A DNA stretch of 64,000 nt from Prochlorococcus sp. AG-402-N21 (GCA_003216435.1 QCIW01000004.1:28429-92428); one strand, 5' to 3'. Shown: positions 27,909 to 37,033, counted from the first letter of the stretch. Notes: generated by a model not told the origin, from the letters alone. Made by a program: numbers and translations.

Positions 27909-28094
27909 TTATTTTTTATTTTCTTCCTCCCATATTAGGATCTGGAAAATGAATATTGTACAACCCGCAAAGAATATTATAAAAAGTCCGATCCAACCCC
28001 ATAACTTATGCTCACTAAAAAGATTCGTAAGCATTGATTTTTCTTGGTATTGAGCCTCTATTTCATATTGAATTGTATTAATAATTTTAATCAT
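27909..28094 (-). CDS. Small membrane protein, 61 aa
   Basis: A single hydrophobic helix (WGWIGLFIIFFAGCTIFIFQIL) follows a polar N-terminus; the end is acidic and basic (WEEENKK). Start at ATG 28094; an internal ATG (MLTNLFSEHK) could also be used. It sits between the Nif11-type peptide and the 85-aa membrane protein on the same strand. Function unknown. Confidence 0.5.
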   Translation of the reverse strand: MIKIINTIQYEIEAQYQEKSMLTNLFSEHKLWGWIGLFIIFFAGCTIFIFQILIWEEENKK

Positions 28095-28179
28095 TAGGTG
28101 TTAAATAGTAATTATAATGATTGGATATTGCGTAATCTTGTAAGATATTTTTATATTATCTTACATAAAATTTAAACTG

Positions 28180-28413
28180 TCAATTACCGCTCTCTCCAAA
28201 ACTGTAAGATGGTGATGTATCTTGTGTTTTTATTCTGACCCCAGGTATATTTTGTTTCGAAATATTTTTTAATTCATCCCCAGAAAATTGATAACCAAAA
28301 TCAGATGCGATTGCTGCTATTTCATCAGCAGTAGCAGCATTTTTAATGGATTGAAGTAGATTTTCATCTTCTTGTATTTTATTCAGAAATTCTTTTAGTT
28401 GATTAATTGCCAC
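28180..28413 (-). CDS. Nif11-type leader peptide protein, 77 aa
   Basis: The first ~60 residues match the Nif11 domain: LKEFLNKIQEDENLLQSIKNAATADEIAAIASDFGYQFSGDEL. Nif11-type domains serve as leader sequences of ribosomal peptides (for example in prochlorosins) but also occur in proteins of unknown role. The tail (IPGVRIKTQDTSPSYSFGESGN) has no cysteine and no double-glycine cleavage site, so it is not an obvious lanthipeptide. No modifying enzyme is nearby, though an ABC exporter lies downstream. ATG 28413 is the start. Confidence 0.85.
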   Translation of the reverse strand: MAINQLKEFLNKIQEDENLLQSIKNAATADEIAAIASDFGYQFSGDELKNISKQNIPGVRIKTQDTSPSYSFGESGN

Positions 28414-28605
28414 TGGAAATAATTATTGAGTTCACTCTTCTATAATGACATTTATTTTGTACTGCATGGTCCATTTATAATTATTCTGTATATTTCCTCT
28501 TTTCTTGACTATACATTGACTAAAGTAAAAATTTACTTCTTGGAGTAAGGCTTTTTCCAACCAAACATTTCTGCCATTTTGCTAGTAAAAGTAAAGTAGA
28601 CAATT

Positions 28606-28806
28606 ATGCAGAAGAATAAACCTAAGGCGATTAAATTAGGAATTATTCCTCCTATGATTTCAGCTTTGGCAAAGGTCATTTATTTATGTGGAGTTAATTG
28701 TTTACCGCTGTTTACTTTTGCTTGTCTTGTTGGATTCAAATCAATTATTGCAGAACAACTTGCATTAAGAGCAACTAATGTTTGGTGCGAGATCGACAAC
28801 AACTGA
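28606..28806 (+). CDS. Small membrane protein, 66 aa
   Basis: After a lysine-rich N-terminus (MQKNKPKAIKLG) comes a long hydrophobic region with several cysteines (VIYLCGVNCLPLFTFACLVG) and a short polar tail. It could be one or two helices. No family recognised. It runs towards the ssrA gene on the other strand. Confidence 0.5.
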   Translation: MQKNKPKAIKLGIIPPMISALAKVIYLCGVNCLPLFTFACLVGFKSIIAEQLALRATNVWCEIDNN

Positions 28807-28842
28807 ACACTGCCTCAGCAAATCAATTGCTTTTATAGACCA

Positions 28843-28868
28843 GAAAAAGAGGAGCCCTTCCAGGCTCC
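28843..28868 (-). terminator. Terminator of the tmRNA gene
   Basis: On the minus strand GGAGCC (28868-28863) pairs with GGCTCC (28856-28851), followed by a T-rich stretch. Confidence 0.85.
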
Positions 28869-29105
28869 ACGGATCACTTGGTTGATAAGGCTGATCTAAC
28901 CCCATCTCTCTTAATAGAGTCAGGCTGCAACAAGTGCTGGCTGACGAGAGAAACTAACGATTTTGTTAGCGTTTATGTGTTTGCTCGTACCGAGCAGGCT
29001 TCAGTCATTCTCCTTATGCCCCGTCGAAACCATTGCAGCCCCAAAAAAATTTATGGAGCTGAGCGGAATCGAACCGCTGTCCGAGACACTGGTTTGAACC
29101 ACCTA
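28846..29105 (-). ncRNA. ssrA: tmRNA, permuted two-piece form
   Basis: tmRNA frees stalled ribosomes and tags their products. On the minus strand the tRNA-like 3' piece comes first (about 29105-29054, with T-arm GCGGTTCGATTCCGC and acceptor CAGCTCCA), then an 11-nt spacer (29053-29043), then the coding piece starting GGGGCTGCAATGG at 29042. GGGGCTG pairs with CAGCTCC as the acceptor stem. The tag frame is 28970-28920 and encodes ANKIVSFSRQPALVAA, then TGA. This permuted layout, cut into two RNAs, is known for the Prochlorococcus/marine Synechococcus group. No CCA is encoded. The outer 5' end is approximate. Confidence 0.95.
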
Positions 29106-29184
29106 GTCTATTAAGAATAGACAATACTATTTTGACAGAGCTTTCTTTTTTAAAGCAAGTCCTTTAAGAAGAACTAGATTTTTT

Positions 29185-30336
29185 ATGTGTTCAATCATAA
29201 TGAATCAGTTAATGAAGTGTGTAGCGATTTTGCCAGGCGGGCTTGAAGCGGAAGGTGTAAAAGAGCTAATTGATTTGGGTGCTTACTCTATAAATTCTCT
29301 AAAAAGAAGCGTTTCTTTTGAAGCAGATTTAGCTTGTTTTTATAGGATTCATCTTTTATCACGGTTACCTTTTCGTGTTTTAAGGCAAATAGCTGAATTT
29401 CCATGTAATGGACCTGATTCTCTTTATTTTCAAATTCAAGAGGCTTTCCCTTGGGATGTCTGGATTTCTCCTTCACAAACTTTTCGAGTTGATGTTTCTG
29501 GGAGTACTTTTGGATTAACCCATAGTCATTTTTCAGCTTTGCAGGTGAAGAATGCAATTATTGATTTACAAAGAAAAGTTTTTGGGGAAAGATCAAGTAT
29601 TAATGTAAAAAATCCTGACTTCTGCGTGCATTTGCATTTGAATCAAGGCAAAGGTGTCGTTAGCTTAGACAGCTCAAGAGAAAGTTTGCATCGAAGAGGA
29701 TATCGTCCTGCAATGGGTTTAGCCCCTTTAAAAGAAAATCTTGCGGCTGGCTTGATACATAAGACCCAATGGGATGGGTCTATTCCATTAGTGGATCCAT
29801 TGTGTGGATCAGGTATTTTCTTAATTGAGGCTGTAAGTATCTTTCTTGGTATTCCTTCTGGTTTAAATAAATCTTTTCTTTTTGAAAAATGGATAGATTT
29901 TGACTTGAATTTATGGAATAAGCAAAGAGAAATTGTAAAAAATATGAATCTAAAAAATTATAATTTACCTAAAATAATCGGATGCGAGAAAGATTTAGAT
30001 ATTGCAAATCAAGCAAAAGAAAATATTTCGCATGCAGGTTTAACTTCATTGATTGATGTTCAAAATATATCATTTCAAGATTTAGAATTACCTTCAAAAA
30101 AAGGCATTTTAATTTGTAATCCGCCATATGGGAAAAGAATTGGTGATGAACATAATCTGATAAATCTATATAAAGATTTTGGTAATTTTTGCAAGAAAAA
30201 TGCAAGTGGATGGGATTTATGGGTTTTGAATGGTAATCCTAATCTTAGCAAGTTTCTTTATATGAAATCTACTCAACGCATCCCAATTAATAATGGTGGA
30301 ATTGATTGTAGATTTTTAAAGTATTCAATTAATTGA
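29185..30336 (+). CDS. THUMP-domain RNA (guanine/adenine) methyltransferase, RlmL-like
   Basis: The 383-aa protein has an N-terminal THUMP-like RNA-binding region (about 1-160) and a class I methyltransferase domain with SAM-binding VDPLCGSGIFLIEA (about residue 208) and the NPPYGKR catalytic motif (about residue 312). It resembles the YpsC/RlmL family, which methylates 23S rRNA; these were long misnamed DNA adenine methylases. Further upstream ATGs exist (29185, 29200, 29212); any could be the start. Its stop lies 1 bp from the stop of the downstream convergent gene. Confidence 0.88.
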   Translation: MCSIIMNQLMKCVAILPGGLEAEGVKELIDLGAYSINSLKRSVSFEADLACFYRIHLLSRLPFRVLRQIAEFPCNGPDSLYFQIQEAFPWDVWISPSQTFRVDVSGSTFGLTHSHFSALQVKNAIIDLQRKVFGERSSINVKNPDFCVHLHLNQGKGVVSLDSSRESLHRRGYRPAMGLAPLKENLAAGLIHKTQWDGSIPLVDPLCGSGIFLIEAVSIFLGIPSGLNKSFLFEKWIDFDLNLWNKQREIVKNMNLKNYNLPKIIGCEKDLDIANQAKENISHAGLTSLIDVQNISFQDLELPSKKGILICNPPYGKRIGDEHNLINLYKDFGNFCKKNASGWDLWVLNGNPNLSKFLYMKSTQRIPINNGGIDCRFLKYSIN

Positions 30337-30337
30337 T

Positions 30338-30724
30338 TTAAGATTTACCAAATACAGCTTTTGTTGTTTTACTAATTCCGTCTAAAGTTTCAGGTAAGTA
30401 AGGACCTTTTGCAAGGTGGCCTCCTATTCTTAAGGTTAAGCCAGCAAGAGTAATATCAATAATAGTAATTAAAATAATTGACCACTCTAAAGACCAATTT
30501 AATTCTTTTGTCATCCAAAGTCCTAACAGGATGTGTATAGCGATTAATGCAAATAACATTAGAATTCCGCCTGTTGCCAGGAAAATTCCACCACTAATTA
30601 GACGTCTTTTTTCTCGATCCATTTCTTGCAGAGCAATTCGGACATGAAGATCCATTACCGAACTTGCTAAAGCAGTAACTCTCGCTGCAGCTCCTAATCC
30701 TTTTTTGGTTTGATATTCGCTCAT
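30338..30724 (-). CDS. Phage-holin-superfamily-like membrane protein (DUF1469 type)
   Basis: A 128-aa protein with two transmembrane helices (GGIFLATGGILMLFALIAIHIL and WSIILITIIDITLAGLTL) and an N-terminal amphipathic helix (ALQEMDREKRRLISG). This matches the Phage_holin_3_6/DUF1469 pattern found chromosomally in many cyanobacteria and not from a phage here. It is 2 bp downstream of the next gene (30727-31191), so the pair is an operon. Role unknown, often linked to envelope or stress. Confidence 0.75.
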   Translation of the reverse strand: MSEYQTKKGLGAAARVTALASSVMDLHVRIALQEMDREKRRLISGGIFLATGGILMLFALIAIHILLGLWMTKELNWSLEWSIILITIIDITLAGLTLRIGGHLAKGPYLPETLDGISKTTKAVFGKS

Positions 30725-30726
30725 TA

Positions 30727-31191
30727 TTATTTTCTCCCTCCTGAGAGAATGAGACCAAGTATCACCCCAATACTTGTAGCAATCCCAATTGCCAACAAAG
30801 GCCGGGAGCGGACCGGTTGCTCTATACGGGGTCTCAGAGAACTATTTAACTCATCAAGAAGATTTTCTAATTGTTTTTCTAATGGTTCTAGATTATCTGC
30901 AAGATTTTTTGTTTGATTACTTGCAGAGTTGAAAAGCTCTTCAAGTTGTTCTTTAACTCCGTAACTTGTTTTGCCTGATTGGATAGATATCACTCTTGCT
31001 AATTCATCGATGCTTCCTTTTGTAGCCTCTAAGGTTTGTCTTGCTATTTCTGGCCAACGTTCTTGAATTTCAGGCAATAAACTTTCAAATTTTTCACTGA
31101 ACCATTGGTCTGATTCATCTCCGTTGAGAATAGGAGGAGTATTTTCTTGTTTTTCGCGGGGAGCGGAATTCACTGATTCCATAAAACCCAT
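30727..31191 (-). CDS. C-terminally membrane-anchored coiled-coil protein (DUF883/YqjD-like)
   Basis: The 154-aa protein has a long helical, charged region (residues ~30-125: KFESLLPEIQERWPEIARQTLEATKGSIDE and later LFNSASNQTKNLADNLEPLEKQLENLLDELNSS) and a C-terminal hydrophobic anchor with glycines (LLAIGIATSIGVILGLILSGGRK). This is the layout of YqjD/ElaB proteins, which anchor to the inner membrane and can bind ribosomes. It forms an operon with the holin-like protein downstream, as YqjD does with YqjE in E. coli. Confidence 0.75.
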   Translation of the reverse strand: MGFMESVNSAPREKQENTPPILNGDESDQWFSEKFESLLPEIQERWPEIARQTLEATKGSIDELARVISIQSGKTSYGVKEQLEELFNSASNQTKNLADNLEPLEKQLENLLDELNSSLRPRIEQPVRSRPLLAIGIATSIGVILGLILSGGRK

Positions 31192-31407
31192 ACAGATGCT
31201 CCAAGACTAGGTAACCATTTGCCGAATCGAAACCCTTATATTTATCCATTTTTGGAAATCAAAGCTTGATTAATTTTCTTTTTATTACGATTAAGGAAGC
31301 ATGATCCCAGTTTTTCTGATCTTTATAAGTCGTCTTTGCTTACATTTATTGCTATACGAAGGGTTCTAGTGCTAAAGGTCTTGTAGATCTATTTTGTTTT
31401 TTTGATC

Positions 31408-31542
31408 ATGGACGTTGGAGTATCAGCAGTGTTGTTTGCGTCCAGTACACTGCCAACTTCTTTTGGCATGATTGCAGCTGCATTTGCTGGGGCTGGAAGT
31501 CTTCTTTTGATTGCTTTGCGCTTTGTTCCTCAAGAAGACTAA
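31408..31542 (+). CDS. Very small hydrophobic protein, 44 aa
   Basis: Frame from ATG 31408 to TAA 31540-31542. One transmembrane helix (GMIAAAFAGAGSLLLIALRFV) sits between a short N-terminus and an acidic PQED end. Size and layout resemble low-molecular-weight photosystem or cytochrome b6f subunits, but I cannot match it to one (not PsbM, PsaM, PsbY or PetN by eye). It stands alone with its own upstream gap. Confidence 0.6.
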   Translation: MDVGVSAVLFASSTLPTSFGMIAAAFAGAGSLLLIALRFVPQED

Positions 31543-31880
31543 AACTCTTTGCTAAACAATTAAATACTGAATTAGCTTCTATTCTTTTCAGGATGACTAG
31601 TTTAGTGGAGATACCTTTTATTGTTTTTTTCAATAAAGGGTATTTTATTTCGTTGTAAACTTAATTTTTGTTTTCGGTTCGTTATTTTCAATGACCTAAT
31701 TAGCAAAAATATTAATTTAGAGACAATCACCACCGTAATTTGGTTAGTTGTTAAATGAATATCTTATTAATATTTGATAAAGTAAATGAGGGCCAAAAAC
31801 AAATTACTGCTTTGATTTGTTTGAGATTAATAAAGAAGAAAATATCTAATCTTCTTGTTGGCGTTTCACTATAAATATCT
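31543..31880. other. Intergenic region, no recognisable gene
   Basis: About 338 bp of AT-rich DNA between two plus-strand genes. No credible frame, RNA or repeat found. Confidence 0.5.
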
Positions 31881-32264
31881 ATGAAACAACCCAAAAGGTG
31901 GATTTTGTTAAAACATATTGACGCACCCGGCGATGACAAAAAAATACATTTTGATTTGCTTTTAGAGGATCAAATTGATTGCAGAACATGGAGATTGGAA
32001 GAAATTCCTCCCTTGAATGGAAAAGTCATTAAAGCAATCACTTCTAATAATCATAGATTGGCTTGGTTGCAGAAAACTAGCGAGTCATTATCAGGTGGGC
32101 GAGGATTCGCAACACGTATAGATGGTGGGATATATCAGGGAGATTTGCCTGCGAATGATGATGATCTGATAAATATTTATCTTTGTGGAGAGAATATTTC
32201 TGGGCAATTGAAACTTCAGAATGGTTCGTGTCAGATTTTTTCTCAAAAAACTACAAATGATTAA
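31881..32264 (+). CDS. Conserved hypothetical protein, possibly LigD-phosphoesterase-like
   Basis: A 127-aa soluble protein. The early RWILLKHIDAPGDDKKIHFDLLLE and later LSGGRGFATRIDGGIYQG recall the small 3'-phosphoesterase domain of LigD (its His-Asp motif and its glycine-rich G.G.v...D.G.y segment), but the match is weak and the catalytic histidines are not all identifiable. Its stop is 58 bp before the TTG start of smc, so the two may share a transcript. Treat the function as unknown. Confidence 0.55.
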   Translation: MKQPKRWILLKHIDAPGDDKKIHFDLLLEDQIDCRTWRLEEIPPLNGKVIKAITSNNHRLAWLQKTSESLSGGRGFATRIDGGIYQGDLPANDDDLINIYLCGENISGQLKLQNGSCQIFSQKTTND

Positions 32265-32322
32265 TTCACTTGAGCTTCTTCTAAGTTTCGCTAATCTTTG
32301 GGAGATTTAGGGTTTCGGCCTG

Positions 32323-35300
32323 TTGGTTTACATCAATCAGGTTGAGCTTACAAATTTCAAGTCCTTTGGGGGGACTATGAAGATCCCCCTCGAGCAAGCT
32401 TTTACCGTAGTTACAGGACCGAATGGTTCAGGGAAGAGCAATATTCTTGACGGAGTACTTTTTTGTCTAGGTCTAGCTACGAGTAGAGGGATGCGTGCAG
32501 ACCGTTTGCCAGATTTGGTAAATAGTGGTGTTTTAAAAGCTGGAAAGTCTGCTGAGACAATAGTTAGTGTGAGATTTGATTTAACTGATTGGCAACCTGA
32601 CCCAGCTGAGGAGGGTCTGGATCCTTCAGAAGAAGGTCCATGGATTAAAGCGAATCAAAAAGATTGGACGGTTACTCGCAGATTAAGAGTGATGCCAGGT
32701 GGTTCATATAGTTCTAGTTACTCCGCGGATGGAGAACCTTGTAACTTGCAACAACTTCAGACTCAATTAAGGCGTTTACGTGTTGATCCAGAAGGAAGCA
32801 ATGTAGTGATGCAAGGAGATGTCACTCGGATTGTCTCGATGAGCAATAAAGATCGGAGAGGATTAATAGATGAGTTGGCTGGAGTAGCACTTTTTGATAC
32901 TCGTATTGAACAAACCCGAGGAAAACTTGATGATGTTCAGGAAAGGCAAGAAAGATGTGGCATTGTCCAGCAAGAATTAATAGTTAGTAAGCAACGATTA
33001 GAGAAAGATTGTGAAAAAGCTAGATTGTACAAAGATTTGAAAGAGAAATTTCAAATTGGGAAAAAACAAGAATTGGTACTAGCTTTTAATGCAGCTCAGC
33101 AAGGATTATGTGAGTTAAAACTTCGCTATGAACAATTAGGAAAACAATATTCAAATGATTCAGAGCTTTTAATTAAAGCTGAAGAGAAATTGGCTGTTTT
33201 AGTTCAAAAATTACAAAATCTGCAAAAAACGGTTAAAGATTTAGGGGAAGATAAATTACTTTCAATTCAGGCAGAAATTGCAGGATTAGATACCCAAGCA
33301 AGAGAATTAGAACGTCAGGCAGTTGTGCATAAAGAAGAAGGAGAGCAATTACAACTACAAAGGCAGGAATTGATTAATAAACGCAATCACATAGAAGAGG
33401 AAAGGGGAAAGACATCTTCAGATATAAATCCTGATCTTTTGAAAGAGGCAGATCATAATTATAAAAATGCAGAGGCTGCAGTAGAAGCAACAAGAAGAAG
33501 ATTGTCTGACGTTGCTGGCAAATCGGGAGCATGGATGGAAAATCAACGAGATAGATCACTTACAAGAAAAAAATTACAAGATTCGCTCGACCCTCTTAAA
33601 GCTAAACAGCAAAATATAGAAGAAACTGTGCTGCAAGTTGATGCAAGACTTGAAGAATTACAAGCAGATCAAAAAAGAGATATTTCCGAGAACCAGAAAG
33701 TCCATGAAAAATTAATTTCTTTAGATGAAGAGTCGAAAAAGCTATCCTTGGAAATTTCACAACAAACAGAACAAGTTCAAGAACTTGTAGATGATCTTTC
33801 TATCCAAGAAAGAACTCGAAATCGTATGGAGCTTGAGCAAACCAAGCTTGAGAAGGAGATTGCTCGCTTAGAAAGCAGGCGAGAAACAATTCAAGAGAGT
33901 CGAGGCACGGGAGCTCTAAGAATTCTTTTGGAATCAGGCTTGGATGGGATTCATGGTCCTGTAGCTAAATTAGGTGAAGTGGAAGATTCGTATAGACAAG
34001 CTTTAGAAGTAGCAGCAGGAGCCAGATTGGGCCATATAGTTGTAGATAATGATCAAATTGCTGCAAAAGCTATTGAATTACTCAAACGTAATAAGGCAGG
34101 AAGGTTAACATTTTTGCCATTAAATAAAATTAACAAAGGAAAATTATCTTTCAATAAAGCATTTGAAAGAACTAGTCAAAAAGATGTTTTAAATATTGCC
34201 AATGGCTTAATAGGTAAGGCATTTGATTTGATTAAATTTGAAGTCATTTATAAAGATGTTTTTGCATATGTTTTTGGCGATACTTTGGTTTTTGATGATT
34301 TAAATTCAGCTAGAAAACAATTGGGAATTTTTAGGTCCGTGACTCTCTCTGGAGATTTACTTGAAAAGAATGGAGCAATGACAGGGGGAAGTTTTTCAAA
34401 AAGAAGTATAAGTTTATCTTTTGGAAGTAGTAAAGATCGTGATGAACTAGAGCCTCTTAGAGAAAGGTTGCTTTTACTTGGGGAGACCCTTTCAAAGTGT
34501 TTAACAGAAGAAGTTACGTTAAATAATTCTCTAGCGAAATTGAGATCGGATTTAGTTATATTAAATCAACGTCAAGTTGCTCTTGAGAGTGAAAGGACGG
34601 CGTACAAATCTTCTAATCGTCCTGTTTTAGAAAGACAAAAGTCAAGAGAAGATAGATTAAAAGAATTCCATTTCATTAAAGAAAAGCATAAAAATAATTT
34701 AAGCGAGATTATTAAAAATATTGCTCCAATTGCTAAACAATTAGAGCAGTTAAACCAAACAGATCAAGCATTACAAAATGATGTAGATGCTTCTAATTGG
34801 GAACAATTACAAGCAGATCTTAAATTGGCTGATGCATCATTAGAATCTGCAAGAACTCATAGAGATAACCTAATTAACCAAGAGAGACAAAATCAATTTT
34901 CATTAGAACGTCTTGAAGATCAAAAGTCAGCGATTTTAATTGAAGAAAATCGCCTTAAACAATCAGTAGATTCTTTGGCAAAAGCTCATCAAATGTGGCG
35001 AGATCAGTCTCAAAAATTAAATGTCCAAAGAAAAAAACTTGAAGAAGATCAAAAACATTGTGAAGCTATTTTTGGAGAGCAACGTCGTGCCCGAGATGTT
35101 GCAGAAGCTGAAGTCTCTCAACAAAGACAATTTCTGCAAGAGTCAAAGTGGAATTTGGACCGCCTTCGAGATGATCGTCTTGCTGTTGAAGAGGAACTTC
35201 GAATGTCAAAGATTCGGCTTAAAGAATTAGAGGATAAGCTTCCAGATCCATTACCTGAAATTCCTTTAGAAATTACAAACAATGGTTTAGCTTCCCTTCA

Positions 35301-35931
35301 AGAAGAATTAGATAATTTGCAGAAAAAAATGGAATTGCTAGAGCCTGTGAATATGCTTGCTTTAGAAGAATTAGTTACTTTGGAAAAAAGACTTGAGGAT
35401 TTGTGCAACAGATTAGAAGTTTTATCAGAAGAAAGATCAGAACTTTTACTAAGAATAGAAACTGTTGCAACCTTGAGACAAGAAGCTTTTATGGAAGCAT
35501 TTAAGGCTGTAGATATTTACTTTAGAGAGATTTTTGCAAGCCTTTCAGAGGGAGATGGACATCTACAACTGGAAAACCCTGAAGAACCATTAGAAGGGGG
35601 CCTTACACTAGTAGCTCATCCGAAAGGGAAATCTGTTAGGCGACTTGCTGCTATGTCTGGAGGTGAAAAGTCATTAACAGCATTAAGTTTTCTATTTGCT
35701 TTGCAGCGTTTTCGTCCTTCTCCCTTTTATGCACTTGATGAAGTAGATAGCTTTCTCGATGGCGTAAATGTTGAAAGATTATCTGCTTTAATTGCTAAGC
35801 AATCAAATGAGGCACAATTTTTAGTTGTAAGTCATCGACGACCAATGATTGCAGCTTCTACTCGCACTATTGGAGTTACCCAAGCTAGAGGAGCGCATAC
35901 TCAAGTCGTTGGTTTGCCTATCGCAGCTTGA
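32323..35931 (+). CDS. smc: Chromosome segregation protein SMC
   Basis: The 1202-aa protein is a full-length SMC ATPase, which compacts and segregates the chromosome with ScpA and ScpB. Visible parts: Walker A GPNGSGKSN (about residue 33), two long coiled coils (residues ~170-510 and ~680-1030), a hinge around residue 540 (GLDGIHGPVAKLGEVEDSYR), signature MSGGEKSLTALSF and Walker B ALDEVDSFLD near 1145. The start is a TTG (32323); no ATG lies closer to the conserved N-terminal INQVELTNFKSFGG. ScpA/B are not in this window. Confidence 0.96.
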   Translation: MVYINQVELTNFKSFGGTMKIPLEQAFTVVTGPNGSGKSNILDGVLFCLGLATSRGMRADRLPDLVNSGVLKAGKSAETIVSVRFDLTDWQPDPAEEGLDPSEEGPWIKANQKDWTVTRRLRVMPGGSYSSSYSADGEPCNLQQLQTQLRRLRVDPEGSNVVMQGDVTRIVSMSNKDRRGLIDELAGVALFDTRIEQTRGKLDDVQERQERCGIVQQELIVSKQRLEKDCEKARLYKDLKEKFQIGKKQELVLAFNAAQQGLCELKLRYEQLGKQYSNDSELLIKAEEKLAVLVQKLQNLQKTVKDLGEDKLLSIQAEIAGLDTQARELERQAVVHKEEGEQLQLQRQELINKRNHIEEERGKTSSDINPDLLKEADHNYKNAEAAVEATRRRLSDVAGKSGAWMENQRDRSLTRKKLQDSLDPLKAKQQNIEETVLQVDARLEELQADQKRDISENQKVHEKLISLDEESKKLSLEISQQTEQVQELVDDLSIQERTRNRMELEQTKLEKEIARLESRRETIQESRGTGALRILLESGLDGIHGPVAKLGEVEDSYRQALEVAAGARLGHIVVDNDQIAAKAIELLKRNKAGRLTFLPLNKINKGKLSFNKAFERTSQKDVLNIANGLIGKAFDLIKFEVIYKDVFAYVFGDTLVFDDLNSARKQLGIFRSVTLSGDLLEKNGAMTGGSFSKRSISLSFGSSKDRDELEPLRERLLLLGETLSKCLTEEVTLNNSLAKLRSDLVILNQRQVALESERTAYKSSNRPVLERQKSREDRLKEFHFIKEKHKNNLSEIIKNIAPIAKQLEQLNQTDQALQNDVDASNWEQLQADLKLADASLESARTHRDNLINQERQNQFSLERLEDQKSAILIEENRLKQSVDSLAKAHQMWRDQSQKLNVQRKKLEEDQKHCEAIFGEQRRARDVAEAEVSQQRQFLQESKWNLDRLRDDRLAVEEELRMSKIRLKELEDKLPDPLPEIPLEITNNGLASLQEELDNLQKKMELLEPVNMLALEELVTLEKRLEDLCNRLEVLSEERSELLLRIETVATLRQEAFMEAFKAVDIYFREIFASLSEGDGHLQLENPEEPLEGGLTLVAHPKGKSVRRLAAMSGGEKSLTALSFLFALQRFRPSPFYALDEVDSFLDGVNVERLSALIAKQSNEAQFLVVSHRRPMIAASTRTIGVTQARGAHTQVVGLPIAA

Positions 35932-35991
35932 AATGTTTCTCTGTCAATTTTGCGCCAAAATGAATAAATCTCCATTACTTCAAAACTGAGT

Positions 35992-37032
35992 TTGACAAAT
36001 ACTCAATCTCCAATTGATTCCATAGACACTGTGCCCAGTGACAGACTCTGGTTGCGATCAGAGTTGATGGGCACTCAAGTTATCACTCGAGATGGGGGAC
36101 GACGGTTAGGAGTGGTTGGCGAGGTGGTTGTGGATATTGATCGGAGAGAAGTTGTCGCACTTGGTTTAAGAGATAATCCTTTAACTAGGTTTTTACCTGG
36201 CTTACCTAGATGGATGACTCTAGATCGAATATGTCAGGTAGGTGATGTAATACTTGTTGATTCAATAGATTCTTTAACTGAAGGATTTACTCCAGATAGG
36301 TATAACAAAGTCATTAACTGCCAAGTTATTACTGAATCTGGACAGCAGCTAGGAAGAGTCTTGGGTTTTTCTTTTGATATCGAGACAGGCGAACTCTTGA
36401 CTTTGGTTATGGGTGCAGTAGGTGTGCCAATTTTAGGTGAAGGAGTTTTAAGTACTTGGGAGATCAAAGTTGATGAAATTGTTAGTAGTGGAGCTGATCG
36501 AATAATTGTTTATGAAGGAGCTGAAGATAATCTCAAACAATTGAATAGTGGTGTTTTAGAGAAATTAGGGGTAGGTGGAAGTAGTTGGGAAGAAAAAGAA
36601 AGAGAGCGTTATAGGGTAAACCTTGTTCCTGTAGAGAATCAATTAGGTTCTGGAGATGAGATTGAACAAACAGAAAAGATTCTTGAAGCCTCTAAAGAAG
36701 AAATTTTTCAAGAAGAAGAATTTGAATATGTAGAGTTAGAAGAGCCAACCCAACAGCAAACTCAACAGTTGAGATATTTAGATGATTCGAATTTGTCATC
36801 AGATAGCAATTATATTGATGAAAATATCAATTCAGATAATGACGATATCAATAAAGAATTAATTGTCAATGAGGATTTGCCACGTAAAAAAATAACATCT
36901 AATAAAAGATTAATTCGAGAATTAGAAGAACCTTTAGATATAGAACCTATTAAATCTAATATGAAAAATAGTGAAAGTCTCAATAATTTAACTGAGGATC
37001 CTAAAGATAATCAAATAGAAGATCCTTGGTAG
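35992..37032 (+). CDS. PRC-barrel domain protein
   Basis: The 346-aa protein carries two PRC-barrel-type beta domains: DRLWLRSELMGTQVITRDGGRRLG (about residues 17-40) and YNKVINCQVITESGQQLGRVLGF (about 104). The C-terminal 140 residues are acidic, low-complexity and probably disordered. PRC barrels occur in the photosynthetic reaction centre H subunit and in RNA-processing proteins (RimM); cyanobacterial members have no settled role. The start is a TTG at 35992, 60 bp after the smc stop. Confidence 0.8.
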   Translation: MTNTQSPIDSIDTVPSDRLWLRSELMGTQVITRDGGRRLGVVGEVVVDIDRREVVALGLRDNPLTRFLPGLPRWMTLDRICQVGDVILVDSIDSLTEGFTPDRYNKVINCQVITESGQQLGRVLGFSFDIETGELLTLVMGAVGVPILGEGVLSTWEIKVDEIVSSGADRIIVYEGAEDNLKQLNSGVLEKLGVGGSSWEEKERERYRVNLVPVENQLGSGDEIEQTEKILEASKEEIFQEEEFEYVELEEPTQQQTQQLRYLDDSNLSSDSNYIDENINSDNDDINKELIVNEDLPRKKITSNKRLIRELEEPLDIEPIKSNMKNSESLNNLTEDPKDNQIEDPW

Positions 37033-37033
37033 A

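Noticed and set aside
28878..29114. A 78-aa protein on the plus strand across 28878-29114
   Set aside because: It lies wholly on the opposite strand of the tmRNA gene and has no family resemblance.
29288..29557. An 89-aa minus-strand frame inside the methyltransferase gene
   Set aside because: It is antisense to a well-supported gene and shows no recognisable motif.
29185..30336. DNA adenine methylase (old family name of this gene)
   Set aside because: The N-terminal THUMP-like region and RlmL/YpsC layout point to an RNA methyltransferase.
30338..30724. Prophage remnant indicated by a holin-like protein
   Set aside because: The holin-like family member is chromosomal in many cyanobacteria and sits in an operon with a YqjD-like protein; no phage genes are nearby.
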